The notes beneath the pieces are model-generated. The model searched no databases. It was not told the DNA's origin and was given only the letters and a program-made list of their open reading frames with translations. A stretch of DNA of 64,000 nucleotides from Bailinhaonella thermotolerans. Lineage in GTDB: Bacteria > Actinomycetota > Actinomycetes > Streptosporangiales > Streptosporangiaceae. Every line of letters starts with the position of its first letter. The first letter of the stretch is position 1. The stretch is taken from assembly GCF_003594875.1 (NCBI RefSeq), contig NZ_QZEY01000003.1, positions 434,001 through 498,000 on the forward strand. The letters run 5' to 3'. Shown in pieces: positions 17,039 through 25,062 of the stretch. A program made the position numbers and the translations under genes.

Positions 17039-18019
17039 TCAGGAGGCCTGGGGGTGGGCGAAGCGGAGGCGGTAGGCGGTGGGGGTCAGGCCGGTGTGGC
17101 GGCGCATCTGGGTGCGGAGGTTGGCGGCGGTGCCCAGGCCGGCGGCGTGGGCGATCGTGTCGAGGCGGAGTTCGCCGCGTTCGATGAGGCGGCAGGCCAG
17201 GGCCACGCGTTCGCCGGTCAGCCAGGCCAGGGGGGTCGTGCCCAGTTCGGCGCGGAAGCGGCGGTGGAGGGTGGCCTGGCTGACGGCGGCGCGGGCGGCG
17301 AGGTCGGCGACGGTGAGGGGGCGGTCCAGGTTCTCCTGCGCCCAGGCCAGGAGGGGGGCGAGGGAGGCGTCGGGGACCTCGGGGACCGGGCGCTCGATGA
17401 ACTGGCGCTGCCCGCCGTCGCGGTGCGTGGCGAAGACGAGGCGGCGGCTCACGGCGTTGGCGACCTCCGCGCCGTGGTCGGCCCGGATCAGGTGCAGGCC
17501 CAGGTCCAGCGCGGCGGCGCTGCCGGCCGCGGTGAACACGTTCCCGTCCTCGACGAAGAGCACGTCGGGCTCCACCCGCACCGACGGGTACCGCTCGGCC
17601 AGCAGGTCCGCCCAGCGCCAGTGCGTCGTGGCCCGCCGCCCGTCCAGCACCCCGGCCGCCGCCAGCGTGAACGCGCCCGTGCACAGGCTCACCACGCGCG
17701 CGCCGCGATCGGCGGCCCGCCGTACGGCGTCCAGGACCTCGCGGGAGGGCTCCTCGGCCAGCGGGTCGGGGCGGTTCGGCACGATCACGGTGTCCGCGCG
17801 GTCCGCGGCCGCCAGTCCGGGCACCCCACTGAGCGTGAACATCCCCGCGTGCATCCGCACCGCGGGCCGCGCCGCGCAGACGGTGAAGTCGTACCAGGGG
17901 ATCCCCAGCTCAGGCCGCCGCAGGCCGAACAGCTCGGTCACGACCCCCATCTCGAACGGGTTGGACCCCTCGTCCACGATGACCGCGACCCGGTGCGCCT
18001 GCGAGGATTCTTGCGACAT
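17039..18019 (-). CDS. GlxA-type regulator (DJ-1/PfpI domain plus AraC HTH)
   Basis: A 326-residue transcription factor. Residues about 8-175 form a class I glutamine-amidotransferase-like DJ-1/PfpI domain, with the nucleophile-elbow cysteine retained in VVSLCTGAFTLAAAG. Residues about 225-320 form an AraC-type double HTH (LTVADLAARAAVSQATLHRRF, then a second helix pair ending in TGLTPTAYRLRF). It is divergent from a small cupin gene at 18072, its likely target. GlxA-like proteins sense metabolites through the PfpI domain; the ligand cannot be told from sequence. Confidence 0.93.
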   Translation of the reverse strand: MSQESSQAHRVAVIVDEGSNPFEMGVVTELFGLRRPELGIPWYDFTVCAARPAVRMHAGMFTLSGVPGLAAADRADTVIVPNRPDPLAEEPSREVLDAVRRAADRGARVVSLCTGAFTLAAAGVLDGRRATTHWRWADLLAERYPSVRVEPDVLFVEDGNVFTAAGSAAALDLGLHLIRADHGAEVANAVSRRLVFATHRDGGQRQFIERPVPEVPDASLAPLLAWAQENLDRPLTVADLAARAAVSQATLHRRFRAELGTTPLAWLTGERVALACRLIERGELRLDTIAHAAGLGTAANLRTQMRRHTGLTPTAYRLRFAHPQAS

Positions 18020-18071
18020 ATGCGATTCCTAGCACTCCCGCCACCCTCGCGGCAACGTCAGGATGCGAGAC

Positions 18072-18470
18072 ATGAACGAGCAGCCCATCGACCTGACCTC
18101 GGCCCTGGCCACCTTCGACCAGTTCTGGAGCCCGCGCATCGTCACGCGGGTCAACGACTACGACGTGCGGATCGCCAAGGCCGAGGGCGAGCACATCTGG
18201 CACGTCCACGACGGCACCGACGAGTTCTTCCTGGTCCTGAGCGGTGAGCTGACGATCGGCCTGCGCGACGGCGGCGGTGAGCGCGAGGTGGTCCTCCCCG
18301 CGGGCTCGGTCTACGTCGTCCCCAAGGGCGTCGAGCACCGCCCCGTCGGGGCCCCCGGCACCGCCATGCTCCTCTTCGAGCCCACCGGCACCCTCACCGT
18401 CGGCGACCGTCACGAGGAGATCCCCGAGACCGTGGACGCCACCACCGGCCACGCCCTCCGCACCACCTGA
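18072..18470 (+). CDS. Small cupin-domain protein
   Basis: A single-domain cupin of 132 residues. The metal-binding motif 1 appears as EHIWHVHDGTDEFFLVLSGE, with two His and one Glu, and motif 2 as PKGVEHRP. No further domain is present. Enzyme or binding activity is not predictable; the family includes isomerases, dioxygenases and sensors. The ATG at 18072 has AGGA 8 bases upstream; an ATG nine bases earlier lacks a binding site. Divergent from the GlxA-type regulator, with a 50-base shared promoter region. Confidence 0.88.
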   Translation: MNEQPIDLTSALATFDQFWSPRIVTRVNDYDVRIAKAEGEHIWHVHDGTDEFFLVLSGELTIGLRDGGGEREVVLPAGSVYVVPKGVEHRPVGAPGTAMLLFEPTGTLTVGDRHEEIPETVDATTGHALRTT

Positions 18471-18581
18471 CCGCCCCGGATCGCGTACGGCTCCCGCCCG
18501 CCCCGCACCGCCGTACGGCCGGAGAGTCCCGCACCGGCCCCGCCGTACGCCAGGGCGCGCCCGCCGGCCGGTGCGCCGTGG

Positions 18582-18597
18582 CCCGCCGTACGGCGGG
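18582..18597. terminator. Perfect palindrome CCCGCCGTACGGCGGG between convergent genes
   Basis: A 16-base perfect palindrome with the genome-abundant CCGTACGG core lies between the converging cupin and HTH genes. As RNA the stem would lack a proper loop, so a terminator role is uncertain. Confidence 0.3.
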
Positions 18598-18617
18598 GCG
18601 GTGCCGGGCGGGGGTCG

Positions 18618-19097
18618 TCAGGGGGAGGGGACCTGGGAGCGGAAGCGCTCGTGGGCGGCCTGCTTGGAGATGCCCATCGCCTCGCCGACCTCGGCCCAGG
18701 AGGCGCCGTTCCGGCGGGCGGCGGCGACGGCCTGGTCCAGGAGCGTGCGCTGCCAGCTCTCCACCTGGGACAGGAGCTTCAGCGCGGCGAGGGGGCGCTC
18801 GGCGGCGAGGTTCACGATCAGCTCGCACAGCACGTTCGACTTGACCACGAGCCAGCTCGGCGGGGCGGCGGCCAGCAGCGGCGTCGCGTGCCGCCGCAGC
18901 CACTGGGTCTCCGCCTCCTTGGCCCCCTCGGGCGTCGGGGGGTGCTGCCGGCGGTCGGTCCACCCGCAGGAGCAGGCCGCCAGGTAGCCCACGAAATCCC
19001 TGGTGAAGGCGGTGGCGGAGCGCGCCACCTCGCCGCCGGGCAGGATCGGCGCGCCGTACCCCTCGTGCCCGGGGATGTCGTCCAGCTTCAATGCCAT
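18618..19097 (-). CDS. Small C-terminal HTH protein, probably autoregulated
   Basis: A 159-residue cytoplasmic protein of no named family that I recognise. The C-terminus has an HTH-like segment (ASWAEVGEAMGISKQAAHERF, residues about 132-153), seen at the end of many small actinobacterial DNA-binding proteins. The N-terminus has a short Cys pair in CSCGW, and the middle is helical. The ATG at 19097 or a TTG at 19106 may be the start. Immediately upstream lie two copies of a CGTCA-N8-TGACG palindrome, which strongly suggests direct autoregulation. Confidence 0.8.
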   Translation of the reverse strand: MALKLDDIPGHEGYGAPILPGGEVARSATAFTRDFVGYLAACSCGWTDRRQHPPTPEGAKEAETQWLRRHATPLLAAAPPSWLVVKSNVLCELIVNLAAERPLAALKLLSQVESWQRTLLDQAVAAARRNGASWAEVGEAMGISKQAAHERFRSQVPSP

Positions 19098-19100
19098 GGT

Positions 19101-19147
19101 CGTCAAGTTATCCTGACGATTTCGTAATCGTCAAGGCATCCTGACGA
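19101..19147. promoter_or_regulatory. Nested palindromes upstream of the small HTH gene
   Basis: CGTCA-N8-TGACG occurs twice (beginning near 19101 and near 19129), and the segment between is itself palindromic: TGACGAT-N6-ATCGTCA. The array covers the translation start region and probably the promoter of the gene that ends at 18618. Confidence 0.6.
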
Positions 19148-19304
19148 TTACGGCCCAGGCGAGGTGGTGGACATCCCTGTCCTCGCCCCGATGAAGGGAA
19201 CGCGGGCCCGGCGCGTCAGTCGATGAGGCGACGGGCGCATCCACGCCGTCCTGCGTCCCTGTGAGACGCGCGGGGACGGGGATCCGGTGGGTATCGTCGA
19301 TAGC

Positions 19305-19958
19305 GTGCCGTGGGATGTGAACCGCATTTCGGATCTGCTGGGACCGGGGGACGACCCCGCCGTGCCCCGGCCGCATGAGCTGCGCGCGGCCGACGTCGAT
19401 CGCGAGCGGGTGATCGAGGTCCTTCGCGAGGCCGTCGCCGACGGCCGTCTCACCCCGGCGGAGCACGAGGAACGCGTCGAGCACTGCTACCGCGCCCGCA
19501 CCCTCGGCGAGCTGGGCGCGCTGACCGCCGACCTGCTCGCCCCCGACCAGCAGCCGGTCCAGACGGACGTGCGCCCGGTGGTCGCGTTCTTCGGCAGCGA
19601 GGAGCGCAAGGGCCGCTGGGTCGTCCCCCCGCGCTACACCGCCACCGCCGCGTTCGCCAACGTCACCCTGGACATGCGCGAGGCCCTGCTGCAGACCGGC
19701 CACGCCCGCCTGCACGTCAACGCCCTCTTCGCCACGATCACCCTGATCGTCCCCGAAGGCGTCCGCATCCTCATGCCCGCCAACGCCGTCCTAGGCAGCA
19801 AGTCCAACAACGTTCCCCCGGCCGGCGCCGAGAACGGCCCGGTGATCGAGATCACCGGCACCCTCGTCTGCTCCGGCGTCACGGCCAAGTCCCCCAAGCG
19901 CCCCAAACTCCGCGGCTTCGCCGCCCGCAGGGCCCGCCGCCAACTCCGCGACAACTGA
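19305..19958 (+). CDS. DUF1707 (SHOCT-like) domain protein
   Basis: A 217-residue protein with an N-terminal DUF1707 domain: LRAADVDRERVIEVLREAV, GRLTPAEHEERVEHCYRART, and ELGALTADL (residues about 20-75). The C-terminal half has the beta-rich look of the LiaF/DUF2154-type domain (RVLVPEGVRI-like IVPEGVRILMP). Such proteins are common in actinobacteria and are probably membrane-associated, though no transmembrane helix is visible here. The GTG at 19305 is preceded by TATCGT and seven bases, fitting a leaderless start; a GTG at 19287 is in frame. Function unknown. A long perfect hairpin lies 48 bases after the stop. Confidence 0.85.
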   Translation: MPWDVNRISDLLGPGDDPAVPRPHELRAADVDRERVIEVLREAVADGRLTPAEHEERVEHCYRARTLGELGALTADLLAPDQQPVQTDVRPVVAFFGSEERKGRWVVPPRYTATAAFANVTLDMREALLQTGHARLHVNALFATITLIVPEGVRILMPANAVLGSKSNNVPPAGAENGPVIEITGTLVCSGVTAKSPKRPKLRGFAARRARRQLRDN

Positions 19959-20006
19959 CGCCGTACGGCCCCCGCACGCCCCGCCCGGGCTCCCCGTCGC
20001 CCAACC

Positions 20007-20067
20007 CTCGCCGTGATCATGCAGTTTTACGCACACCGTGTGATTAAAACTGCATGATCACGGCGAG
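20007..20067. repeat. Dispersed hairpin element, copy 3 (perfect 23-base arms)
   Basis: Arms 20007-20029 and 20045-20067 are exact reverse complements over 23 bases (CTCGCCGTGATCATGCAGTT...). The 15-base centre contains a CACAC/GTGT inner stem. Likely Rho-independent-type terminator of the DUF1707 gene or a mobile palindromic repeat. Confidence 0.9.
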
Positions 20068-20330
20068 AGATGCCGCCGCGAGAGATGCCGTCACGAGGGA
20101 TGGCGGCGCGAGAGATGCCGTCACGAGGGATGTCGCCGTGAGGGATGGCGGCGCGAGAGATGTCGCCGTGAGGGATGGCGGCGCGAGGGATGCCGCTGTG
20201 AGGGATGGCGCCGTGAGGGGAGGCGGCGCGAGGGATACGGCCATGAGGAATGCCCCGCGAGAGATATGGCCATGCGGGATGCGGCTGCGGGAGGTACGCC
20301 GTGAGGGATGGCGGCGCGAGGGGTTCCGTC
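20064..20330 (+). repeat. 15-bp degenerate minisatellite, about 17 units
   Basis: Units follow the pattern YGAGRGATGSCGNCR, for example CGAGAGATGCCGTCA and TGAGGGATGGCGGCG. The first unit grows out of the right end of hairpin copy 3. Units diverge toward 20330. Confidence 0.85.
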
Positions 20331-20385
20331 GGGAGGGGTGGCGCAGGAAGCCGTGGGGAGGGACGGGTGCGGGCGGGGTGGTGGG

Positions 20386-20847
20386 TCAGGGGGTGGGGTG
20401 CCAGGTCAGGGCGGGGTTGGGGGGTTCGCGGAAGCCGTGGCGGCGGTAGAGGGCGGCGCCCTCGGGGGTGGCGTGGAGGTCCACGCGATTCACGTCCCGC
20501 TCCCGGAACCAGCGCAGGAGCGCGGTGAGGATCGCCGAGCCGTACCCCCGCCGCCGCCAGGCCGGGTCGGTGACCATGTTCAGGAGGTGGCCGACGCGGC
20601 CGTCCGGGCGGAACGGGCCGGGCAGCCGCACCTGGACGATCCCGATCCCGCAGGCCGCGAGGCCCGCGCCGGGCGCGTCCACGACGTACGCCACCAGGTC
20701 GGGGCCGCCCATCCGCTCCCTGAGCACCTCGGCGTACGCCTCCTGCCAGCCGCCGGCCGTCCCGGCGCCCATGCGCTCGCCGAGGAGTTCGCGGAGCCGT
20801 ACCAGCTCGGGGATGTCGGCATCGGTCGCCTGCCGCACGGGTTCCAT
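20386..20847 (-). CDS. GNAT-family N-acetyltransferase
   Basis: A 153-residue acetyl-CoA-dependent acetyltransferase. Motif A is clear (HLLNMVTDPAWRRRGYGSAI, with the R-x-x-G-x-G/A acetyl-CoA loop), and the C-terminus has the usual ALYRRHGF. The substrate is unknown. The ATG at 20847 has AGAGG five bases upstream. It is divergent from xseB with only 40 bases between starts. Confidence 0.9.
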   Translation of the reverse strand: MEPVRQATDADIPELVRLRELLGERMGAGTAGGWQEAYAEVLRERMGGPDLVAYVVDAPGAGLAACGIGIVQVRLPGPFRPDGRVGHLLNMVTDPAWRRRGYGSAILTALLRWFRERDVNRVDLHATPEGAALYRRHGFREPPNPALTWHPTP

Positions 20848-20875
20848 GGTCACCTCTGTGGTCGGTGGCTTGCCC

Positions 20876-20881
20876 TAAGGT
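20876..20881 (+). promoter_or_regulatory. Candidate -10 box of leaderless xseB
   Basis: TAAGGT ends six bases before the GTG at 20888, and no ribosome binding site is present. Confidence 0.4.
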
Positions 20882-20887
20882 GGCATC

Positions 20888-21115
20888 GTGCCTGAAGAGA
20901 AGCCGTCCTACGAGCGTGCCCGCGAGGAACTGGCGGGCGTCGTCCGCAAGCTGGAGGCCGGCGGGCTGACCCTGGAGGAGTCGCTGGCCCTCTGGGAGCG
21001 AGGCGAGAAGCTGGCCGCGATCTGCGAGGAGTGGCTGCAGGGCGCCCGCGCCAAGCTCGCCGAGGCCATGGCCAAGCGCGCCGACCCCGAGGAGGAGGGC
21101 GAGACGCCCTTCTGA
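20888..21115 (+). CDS. xseB: Exodeoxyribonuclease VII small subunit
   Basis: Small subunit of exonuclease VII, which degrades single-stranded DNA to short oligonucleotides together with XseA. The 75 residues show the conserved helical hairpin: SYERAREELAGVVRKLEAGG, LTLEESLALWERGEKLA and a C-terminal acidic tail. In most genomes xseB directly follows xseA; here xseA lies 2.7 kb away on the opposite strand (23803-25029), so the pair has been split by rearrangement. It converges with the DUF4245 gene, with only 18 bases between stop codons. Confidence 0.93.
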   Translation: MPEEKPSYERAREELAGVVRKLEAGGLTLEESLALWERGEKLAAICEEWLQGARAKLAEAMAKRADPEEEGETPF

Positions 21116-21133
21116 CCGGGCCGAAAGGTCCCG

Positions 21134-21808
21134 TCAGGACGCCGAGGGGACCGGGGACGCCGAGGGGACCGGGGACGCCGAGGGGACCGGGGACGCCGAG
21201 GGGACCGGGGACGCCGAGGGGACCGGGGACGGCGTCGCCGCCGGGCTCCCCGTGGGGGCGCCGGGGCTGCCCGCGGGGAGCGGGTCGGGCTTGGGCTGCT
21301 GCCGCAGGGTGGAGGCCAGGAAGCCGAGCTCCTCCCAGCTCGCGGTGCCCGTCACCACCAGCGTGACGTCCTTCAGGCGGCGCACCAGGGAGCGCTGCTT
21401 CTTGTCCTCGCGGTAGCGCCGCTCCCACACGTCCGCGCCCACCTGCTGCGTGCCGACGGCCTTGTCGCTGTTGGCCATGCGGTTCGCGAACTTCTCCGGC
21501 GGACTCTCGTTGCTCTGCGCCACCATGCCGTGGGACCTCTTCGGCGTCGCGAAGCCCAGCCGCCAGGTGACGCCGTGCTTGTCCTGCGTCAGGCGCGAGC
21601 TCGTCGGGAGCCACGTCGCGGGCAGCCCCTCCGGGACCCAGACGAGGTACGGCGCCGCGCGGCGGGCGTTCGCCACGTCCATCGAGTAGTTGATCGTCGG
21701 GATGTGCTCGTCGTCCCCCCTCGGGGCGACCAGCAGGAACAACCCGGCAAGCAGCAGGCAGGCCAGCATGGCCATGCCGTACGCGGAGAGACCCTTAGCG
21801 AAACGCAC
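21134..21808 (-). CDS. DUF4245 membrane-anchored protein
   Basis: A 224-residue protein with one N-terminal transmembrane helix (about residues 8-29, GMAMLACLLLAGLFLLVAP) and an extracytoplasmic DUF4245 domain (WVPEGLPATWLPTSSRL; VTWRLGF; TGTASWEELGFLASTL). Function unknown, but the family sits beside xseA/xseB and glpX throughout actinobacteria. The last about 45 residues are low-complexity and end in five PVPSAS units encoded by an 18-bp tandem repeat that runs up to the stop codon. The start is a GTG at 21808. Confidence 0.9.
   Translation of the reverse strand: MRFAKGLSAYGMAMLACLLLAGLFLLVAPRGDDEHIPTINYSMDVANARRAAPYLVWVPEGLPATWLPTSSRLTQDKHGVTWRLGFATPKRSHGMVAQSNESPPEKFANRMANSDKAVGTQQVGADVWERRYREDKKQRSLVRRLKDVTLVVTGTASWEELGFLASTLRQQPKPDPLPAGSPGAPTGSPAATPSPVPSASPVPSASPVPSASPVPSASPVPSAS
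21137..21230 (-). repeat. 18-bp tandem repeat encoding the PVPSAS tail
   Basis: About five near-identical copies of GGGGACGCCGAGGGGACC (plus-strand reading) end directly at the stop codon of the DUF4245 gene. Confidence 0.9.
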
Positions 21809-21829
21809 GGCCTCTATGGTGCCGGAACA

Positions 21830-22447
21830 TCACCCCAGGTCCTGCGCCGGGTTCTTGATCGTCGCGATGATCTGCAGCACGTCCTCGGCCAGCCGCCGGG
21901 ACGCCTCCTCGTCCTCGGAGGTCGAGACCTCCTGTACGGCCGCCGCCAGCGCGCCCGTGACCACGATGTTGAACGCGCCGCCGTCGTGCAGCAGGGCGGC
22001 GTTCCTGCGGGCCCACTGCGCCAGCCGGTCCCGCATCACGACCTCGAACCCGGGCGGGCCGTCCCCGCGCAGGAACAGCCCGGACAGGTCCCGCTCCTCC
22101 ATGCAACCTTCGAGGTAGGCCCGAGCCCCGGCGATGAACAGGCGCATCGGGTCGGTCTCGCCCTCCGCCCGCGCGGCCTGCAACGCCTTCTTGGTGCGCT
22201 GGGTCTGCCTGGTTTGAAACTCCTCAAAGAGGGTCAAATAGAGGTCGGCCTTACCGGAGAAGTGGTGGTAGAGACTGCCGACGCTCGCGCCCGCCCTGGA
22301 CACGACGTCGGTGACCCCCGTTTCTGCGAACCCGCTGGTGATGAAGATCTCCCGCGCGGCGTCCAGCAGGGCGCCACGCGTCGCCGCACCACGCTCGGAG
22401 GTCCGCACCGGGGCGTTGTCCACCGGCTGTTCGGTATCGCTGCTCAT
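21830..22447 (-). CDS. TetR-family regulator
   Basis: A 205-residue TetR protein. The HTH is at about residues 25-65 ([24 protein letters not shown]) and is followed by a ligand-binding domain (about 80-200). It has an N-terminal extension of about 18 polar residues. The ATG at 22447 has no ribosome binding site but is preceded by TAATCT and eight bases, again a leaderless pattern. It is divergent from glpX (22533), with 85 bases between; regulation of glpX or of itself is possible but no clear palindrome is seen. Confidence 0.88.
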   Translation of the reverse strand: MSSDTEQPVDNAPVRTSERGAATRGALLDAAREIFITSGFAETGVTDVVSRAGASVGSLYHHFSGKADLYLTLFEEFQTRQTQRTKKALQAARAEGETDPMRLFIAGARAYLEGCMEERDLSGLFLRGDGPPGFEVVMRDRLAQWARRNAALLHDGGAFNIVVTGALAAAVQEVSTSEDEEASRRLAEDVLQIIATIKNPAQDLG

Positions 22448-22455
22448 GAACGCAG

Positions 22456-22461
22456 AGATTA
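22456..22461 (-). promoter_or_regulatory. Candidate -10 box of leaderless TetR gene at 22447
   Basis: Read on the minus strand, TAATCT is followed by eight bases and the ATG. Confidence 0.35.
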
Positions 22462-22490
22462 CGCCTCGTTGGGTGCATGAGTGTGGGAAC

Positions 22491-22496
22491 TACGAT
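22491..22496 (+). promoter_or_regulatory. Candidate -10 box of glpX
   Basis: TACGAT lies about 36 bases upstream of the glpX ATG, and GGAGGGG is a ribosome binding site in between. Confidence 0.35.
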
Positions 22497-22532
22497 CGGC
22501 CTGAGCGCCGACAACGGAGGGGCCTGACCGAC

Positions 22533-23567
22533 ATGTCCGACCAGCAGCACGTACCCGCCGCCCTCGCCACGGGCGAGCACGCACCGGATCGCAACCTCGC
22601 CCTGGAACTCGTCCGGGTGACCGAGGCGGCCGCGATGGCCGCCGCCCGATGGGTGGGGCGCGGCGACAAGAACGGCGCGGACGGAGCCGCCGTCAACGCC
22701 ATGCGCCAGCTCATCAACACCGTCTCGATGGACGGCGTGGTGGTGATCGGCGAGGGCGAGAAGGACAACGCCCCCATGCTCTTCAACGGCGAGCGTGTCG
22801 GGGACCAGAGCGGCGCCGAGTGCGACGTCGCCGTGGACCCGATCGACGGCACCCGCCTGACCGCCCTGGGCATGCCCAACGCGATCGCCGTCATGGCGGT
22901 CAGCGCCCGCGGCTCGATGTACGACCCGTCCGCGGTGTTCTACATGGAGAAGCTGGTCACGGGCCCGGCGGCCGCGGGCTCGGTGGACATCAACGCCCCG
23001 GTCGCCGACAACATCGCGGCGGTGGCGCGTGCCAAGGGGGCGTCGCCCTCCGACGTGACCGTGGTCATCCTCGACCGGCCCCGGCACGAGCAGATCGTCA
23101 AGGAGGTGCGGGAGACCGGCGCCCGCATCAGGTTCATCACCGACGGCGACGTGGCCGGCGCGATCATGGCGGCCCGCGAGGGCACCGGCGTGGACCTGCT
23201 GCTCGGCATCGGCGGCACGCCCGAGGGCATCATCGCCGCCTGCGCGATCAAGTGCCTGGGCGGCGTCATCCAGGGCAAGCTGTGGCCCAAGGACGAGGAC
23301 GAGCGCCGCCGCGCCCTCGACGCCGGCCACGACCTGGGCAAGGTCCTGACCACCGACGACCTGGTCACCTCCGACGACGTCTTCTTCGCCGCCACGGGCA
23401 TCACCGACGGCGAGCTGATGGACGGCGTCCGCTACCGGGGCGGCGCCGCCGTCACCCACTCCCTCGTCATGCGCGGTCGCTCCGGCACCATCCGCAAGAT
23501 CGAGAGCGAGCACCAGCTCTGGAAGCTCCGCGCCTACAGCGCGATCAACTTCGACAGCGCCGGCTAG
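22533..23567 (+). CDS. glpX: Class II fructose-1,6-bisphosphatase
   Basis: Gluconeogenic hydrolysis of fructose 1,6-bisphosphate to fructose 6-phosphate, metal-dependent. The 344 residues match GlpX in length. Key motifs: [18 protein letters not shown] (metal-binding glutamates, about residues 74-91), [15 protein letters not shown] (catalytic Asp loop, about 100-114), and [20 protein letters not shown]. This is the usual actinobacterial FBPase; no class I enzyme is in the window. It stands between DUF4245/TetR and xseA, in a scrambled version of a conserved neighbourhood. Confidence 0.96.
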   Translation: MSDQQHVPAALATGEHAPDRNLALELVRVTEAAAMAAARWVGRGDKNGADGAAVNAMRQLINTVSMDGVVVIGEGEKDNAPMLFNGERVGDQSGAECDVAVDPIDGTRLTALGMPNAIAVMAVSARGSMYDPSAVFYMEKLVTGPAAAGSVDINAPVADNIAAVARAKGASPSDVTVVILDRPRHEQIVKEVRETGARIRFITDGDVAGAIMAAREGTGVDLLLGIGGTPEGIIAACAIKCLGGVIQGKLWPKDEDERRRALDAGHDLGKVLTTDDLVTSDDVFFAATGITDGELMDGVRYRGGAAVTHSLVMRGRSGTIRKIESEHQLWKLRAYSAINFDSAG

Positions 23568-23576
23568 CACGGCGCA

Positions 23577-23674
23577 CGCCCTTCGCGGCCCGCGCCGGTG
23601 ACGCCGGGGTCCTTGATTGCGCGATCGGTCGCGGCTGCGCCCTTCGCGGGCCGCGCTGGTAACGCGGAGGCCCC
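23577..23674. repeat. 36-base imperfect direct repeat downstream of glpX
   Basis: CGCCCTTCGCGGCCCGCGCC... (about 23577-23612) recurs as CGCCCTTCGCGGGCCGCGCT... (about 23638-23674) with a few substitutions. Confidence 0.6.
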
Positions 23675-23739
23675 TGACCGCGCCGATCCCGTACGTCGTG
23701 CCCGTTCCCGCCGCCCCGCCCTCGGGCGGCACGCGGGGA

Positions 23740-23800
23740 AGCGCGAGATCGGCGCGGGGCCGACGGATGGGGAGCGCGAGATCGGCGCGGGGCCGACGGA
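23740..23800. repeat. 28-base exact direct repeat between glpX and xseA
   Basis: Bases 23740-23767 are repeated exactly at 23773-23800 (AGCGCGAGATCGGCGC...GACGGA), five bases apart. The second copy abuts the xseA stop codon. Confidence 0.8.
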
Positions 23801-23802
23801 GC

Positions 23803-25029
23803 TCAGGCTCCCGGGTGGTCCTCAGGTGGGTCGTTCACGGTGGTGGTCACCCGGGCGTCGGTGAAGCGGAGGGTCAGGGGGTCGCCGGGAGCGAGGTCCT
23901 TCGCGTGGCGTACGACCTCGCCCGAGGGGCGCTGGACTATCGCGTAGCCGCGGTCGAGGGTGGCGGCGGGGGAGAGGGCCGTCAGGCGGGCCCGCACGTG
24001 GGCCAGGTCGTCCGTGGCGCGGTCGAGGCCCGAGGACAGGCAGCGGCGGGCGCGCTCGCGCAGGGCGTCCACCTGCTCGGCGCGGCGCTCGATCTCCTGG
24101 ACCGGGTTGGCCAGGGCCGGGCGCGAGCGCATCGACGACAGCCAGGACCATTCGCGCTGGAGCCAGCCGCCGACGGAGCGCCGCCCCCGGTCGCGGAGCT
24201 GGTGGACCAGCGCGAGCTGCTCGCCCACGTCGGGGACGACCTTCTTGGCGGCGTCGGTCGGGGTGGAGGCGCGCAGGTCGGCCACCAGGTCCAGCAGCGG
24301 GCTGTCCTGCTCGTGCCCGATCGCGCTGACCACGGGTGTACGGCAGGCCGCCACGGCTCGCACGAGCGCCTCGTCGGAGAACGGCAGCAGGTCCTCCAGC
24401 GACCCGCCGCCCCGCGCGATGATGATCACGTCCACCGCCGGGTCCGCGTCCAGCTTGCGCAGGGCCTCGGTGACCTCGCCCACGGCGTACTGCCCCTGCA
24501 CCGCGCACTGCTCGACCGCGAACCGCACGGCCGGCCAGCGGCGGCGGGCGTTCTCCAGCACGTCGCGCTCGGCGGCCGAGTCCCGCCCGCAGATCAGCCC
24601 GACCGTGCCGGGCAGGAACGGCAGCTTCCGCTTGCGCTCGGCCGCGAACAGCCCCTCGGCGGCGAGCACCTGGCGCAGCCGTTCGAGCCGGGCCAGCAGC
24701 TCGCCGACCCCCACCGGCCGGATCTCCAGCGCCGTGAACGCGAACGAGCCCCGGTTGATCCAGAAATCGGGCTTGAGGTGCATCACCACGCGGGCGCCGT
24801 CCACGGGCCGGGGGACCGTGGCCTCGTACGTCTGGCGGGTGCACGTCACCCGCGCGGAGACGTTGGCGACCGGGTCGCGCAGCGTGAGGTACACCGTGCC
24901 GCCGCGCACGGTCAGCTCGGTGATCTGGCCCTCCACCCAGACCCGTCCGAGCCTGGCGATCCAGCCGGCGACGGCCTGGAGCACGGTGCGGACGGGTACC
25001 GGGGACTCCGGTGAGTTCTCAAGGGCCAT
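23803..25029 (-). CDS. xseA: Exodeoxyribonuclease VII large subunit
   Basis: Catalytic subunit of exonuclease VII. The 408 residues contain an N-terminal OB-fold ([21 protein letters not shown]) and the nuclease core: [35 protein letters not shown] and [21 protein letters not shown], with the conserved HExD-type residues, then a coiled-coil region and a C-terminal LDRGYAIVQ. Start ATG at 25029. Unusually, xseB is not next to it but 2.7 kb away on the other strand. It is 33 bases downstream of the lipid-droplet-type gene and shares its direction. Confidence 0.95.
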   Translation of the reverse strand: MALENSPESPVPVRTVLQAVAGWIARLGRVWVEGQITELTVRGGTVYLTLRDPVANVSARVTCTRQTYEATVPRPVDGARVVMHLKPDFWINRGSFAFTALEIRPVGVGELLARLERLRQVLAAEGLFAAERKRKLPFLPGTVGLICGRDSAAERDVLENARRRWPAVRFAVEQCAVQGQYAVGEVTEALRKLDADPAVDVIIIARGGGSLEDLLPFSDEALVRAVAACRTPVVSAIGHEQDSPLLDLVADLRASTPTDAAKKVVPDVGEQLALVHQLRDRGRRSVGGWLQREWSWLSSMRSRPALANPVQEIERRAEQVDALRERARRCLSSGLDRATDDLAHVRARLTALSPAATLDRGYAIVQRPSGEVVRHAKDLAPGDPLTLRFTDARVTTTVNDPPEDHPGA

Positions 25030-25062
25030 GCGGGCAGGCTATCCGGGCTCGCGGAGTCCCGC

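Larger units (their letters stand above)
19959..20385. other. Intergenic region: hairpin element followed by a 15-bp minisatellite
   Basis: No real gene. Bases 20007-20067 are hairpin copy 3 and 20064-20330 a 15-bp repeat array. Open frames across the array encode only five-residue repeats. Confidence 0.8.

Noticed and set aside
20064-20330. CRISPR array
   Set aside because: Units are 15 bp and contiguous, with no unique spacers and no cas genes.
20054-20449. 131-codon frame over the 15-bp array
   Set aside because: Encodes only five-residue repeats generated by the minisatellite, with no ribosome binding site or family match.
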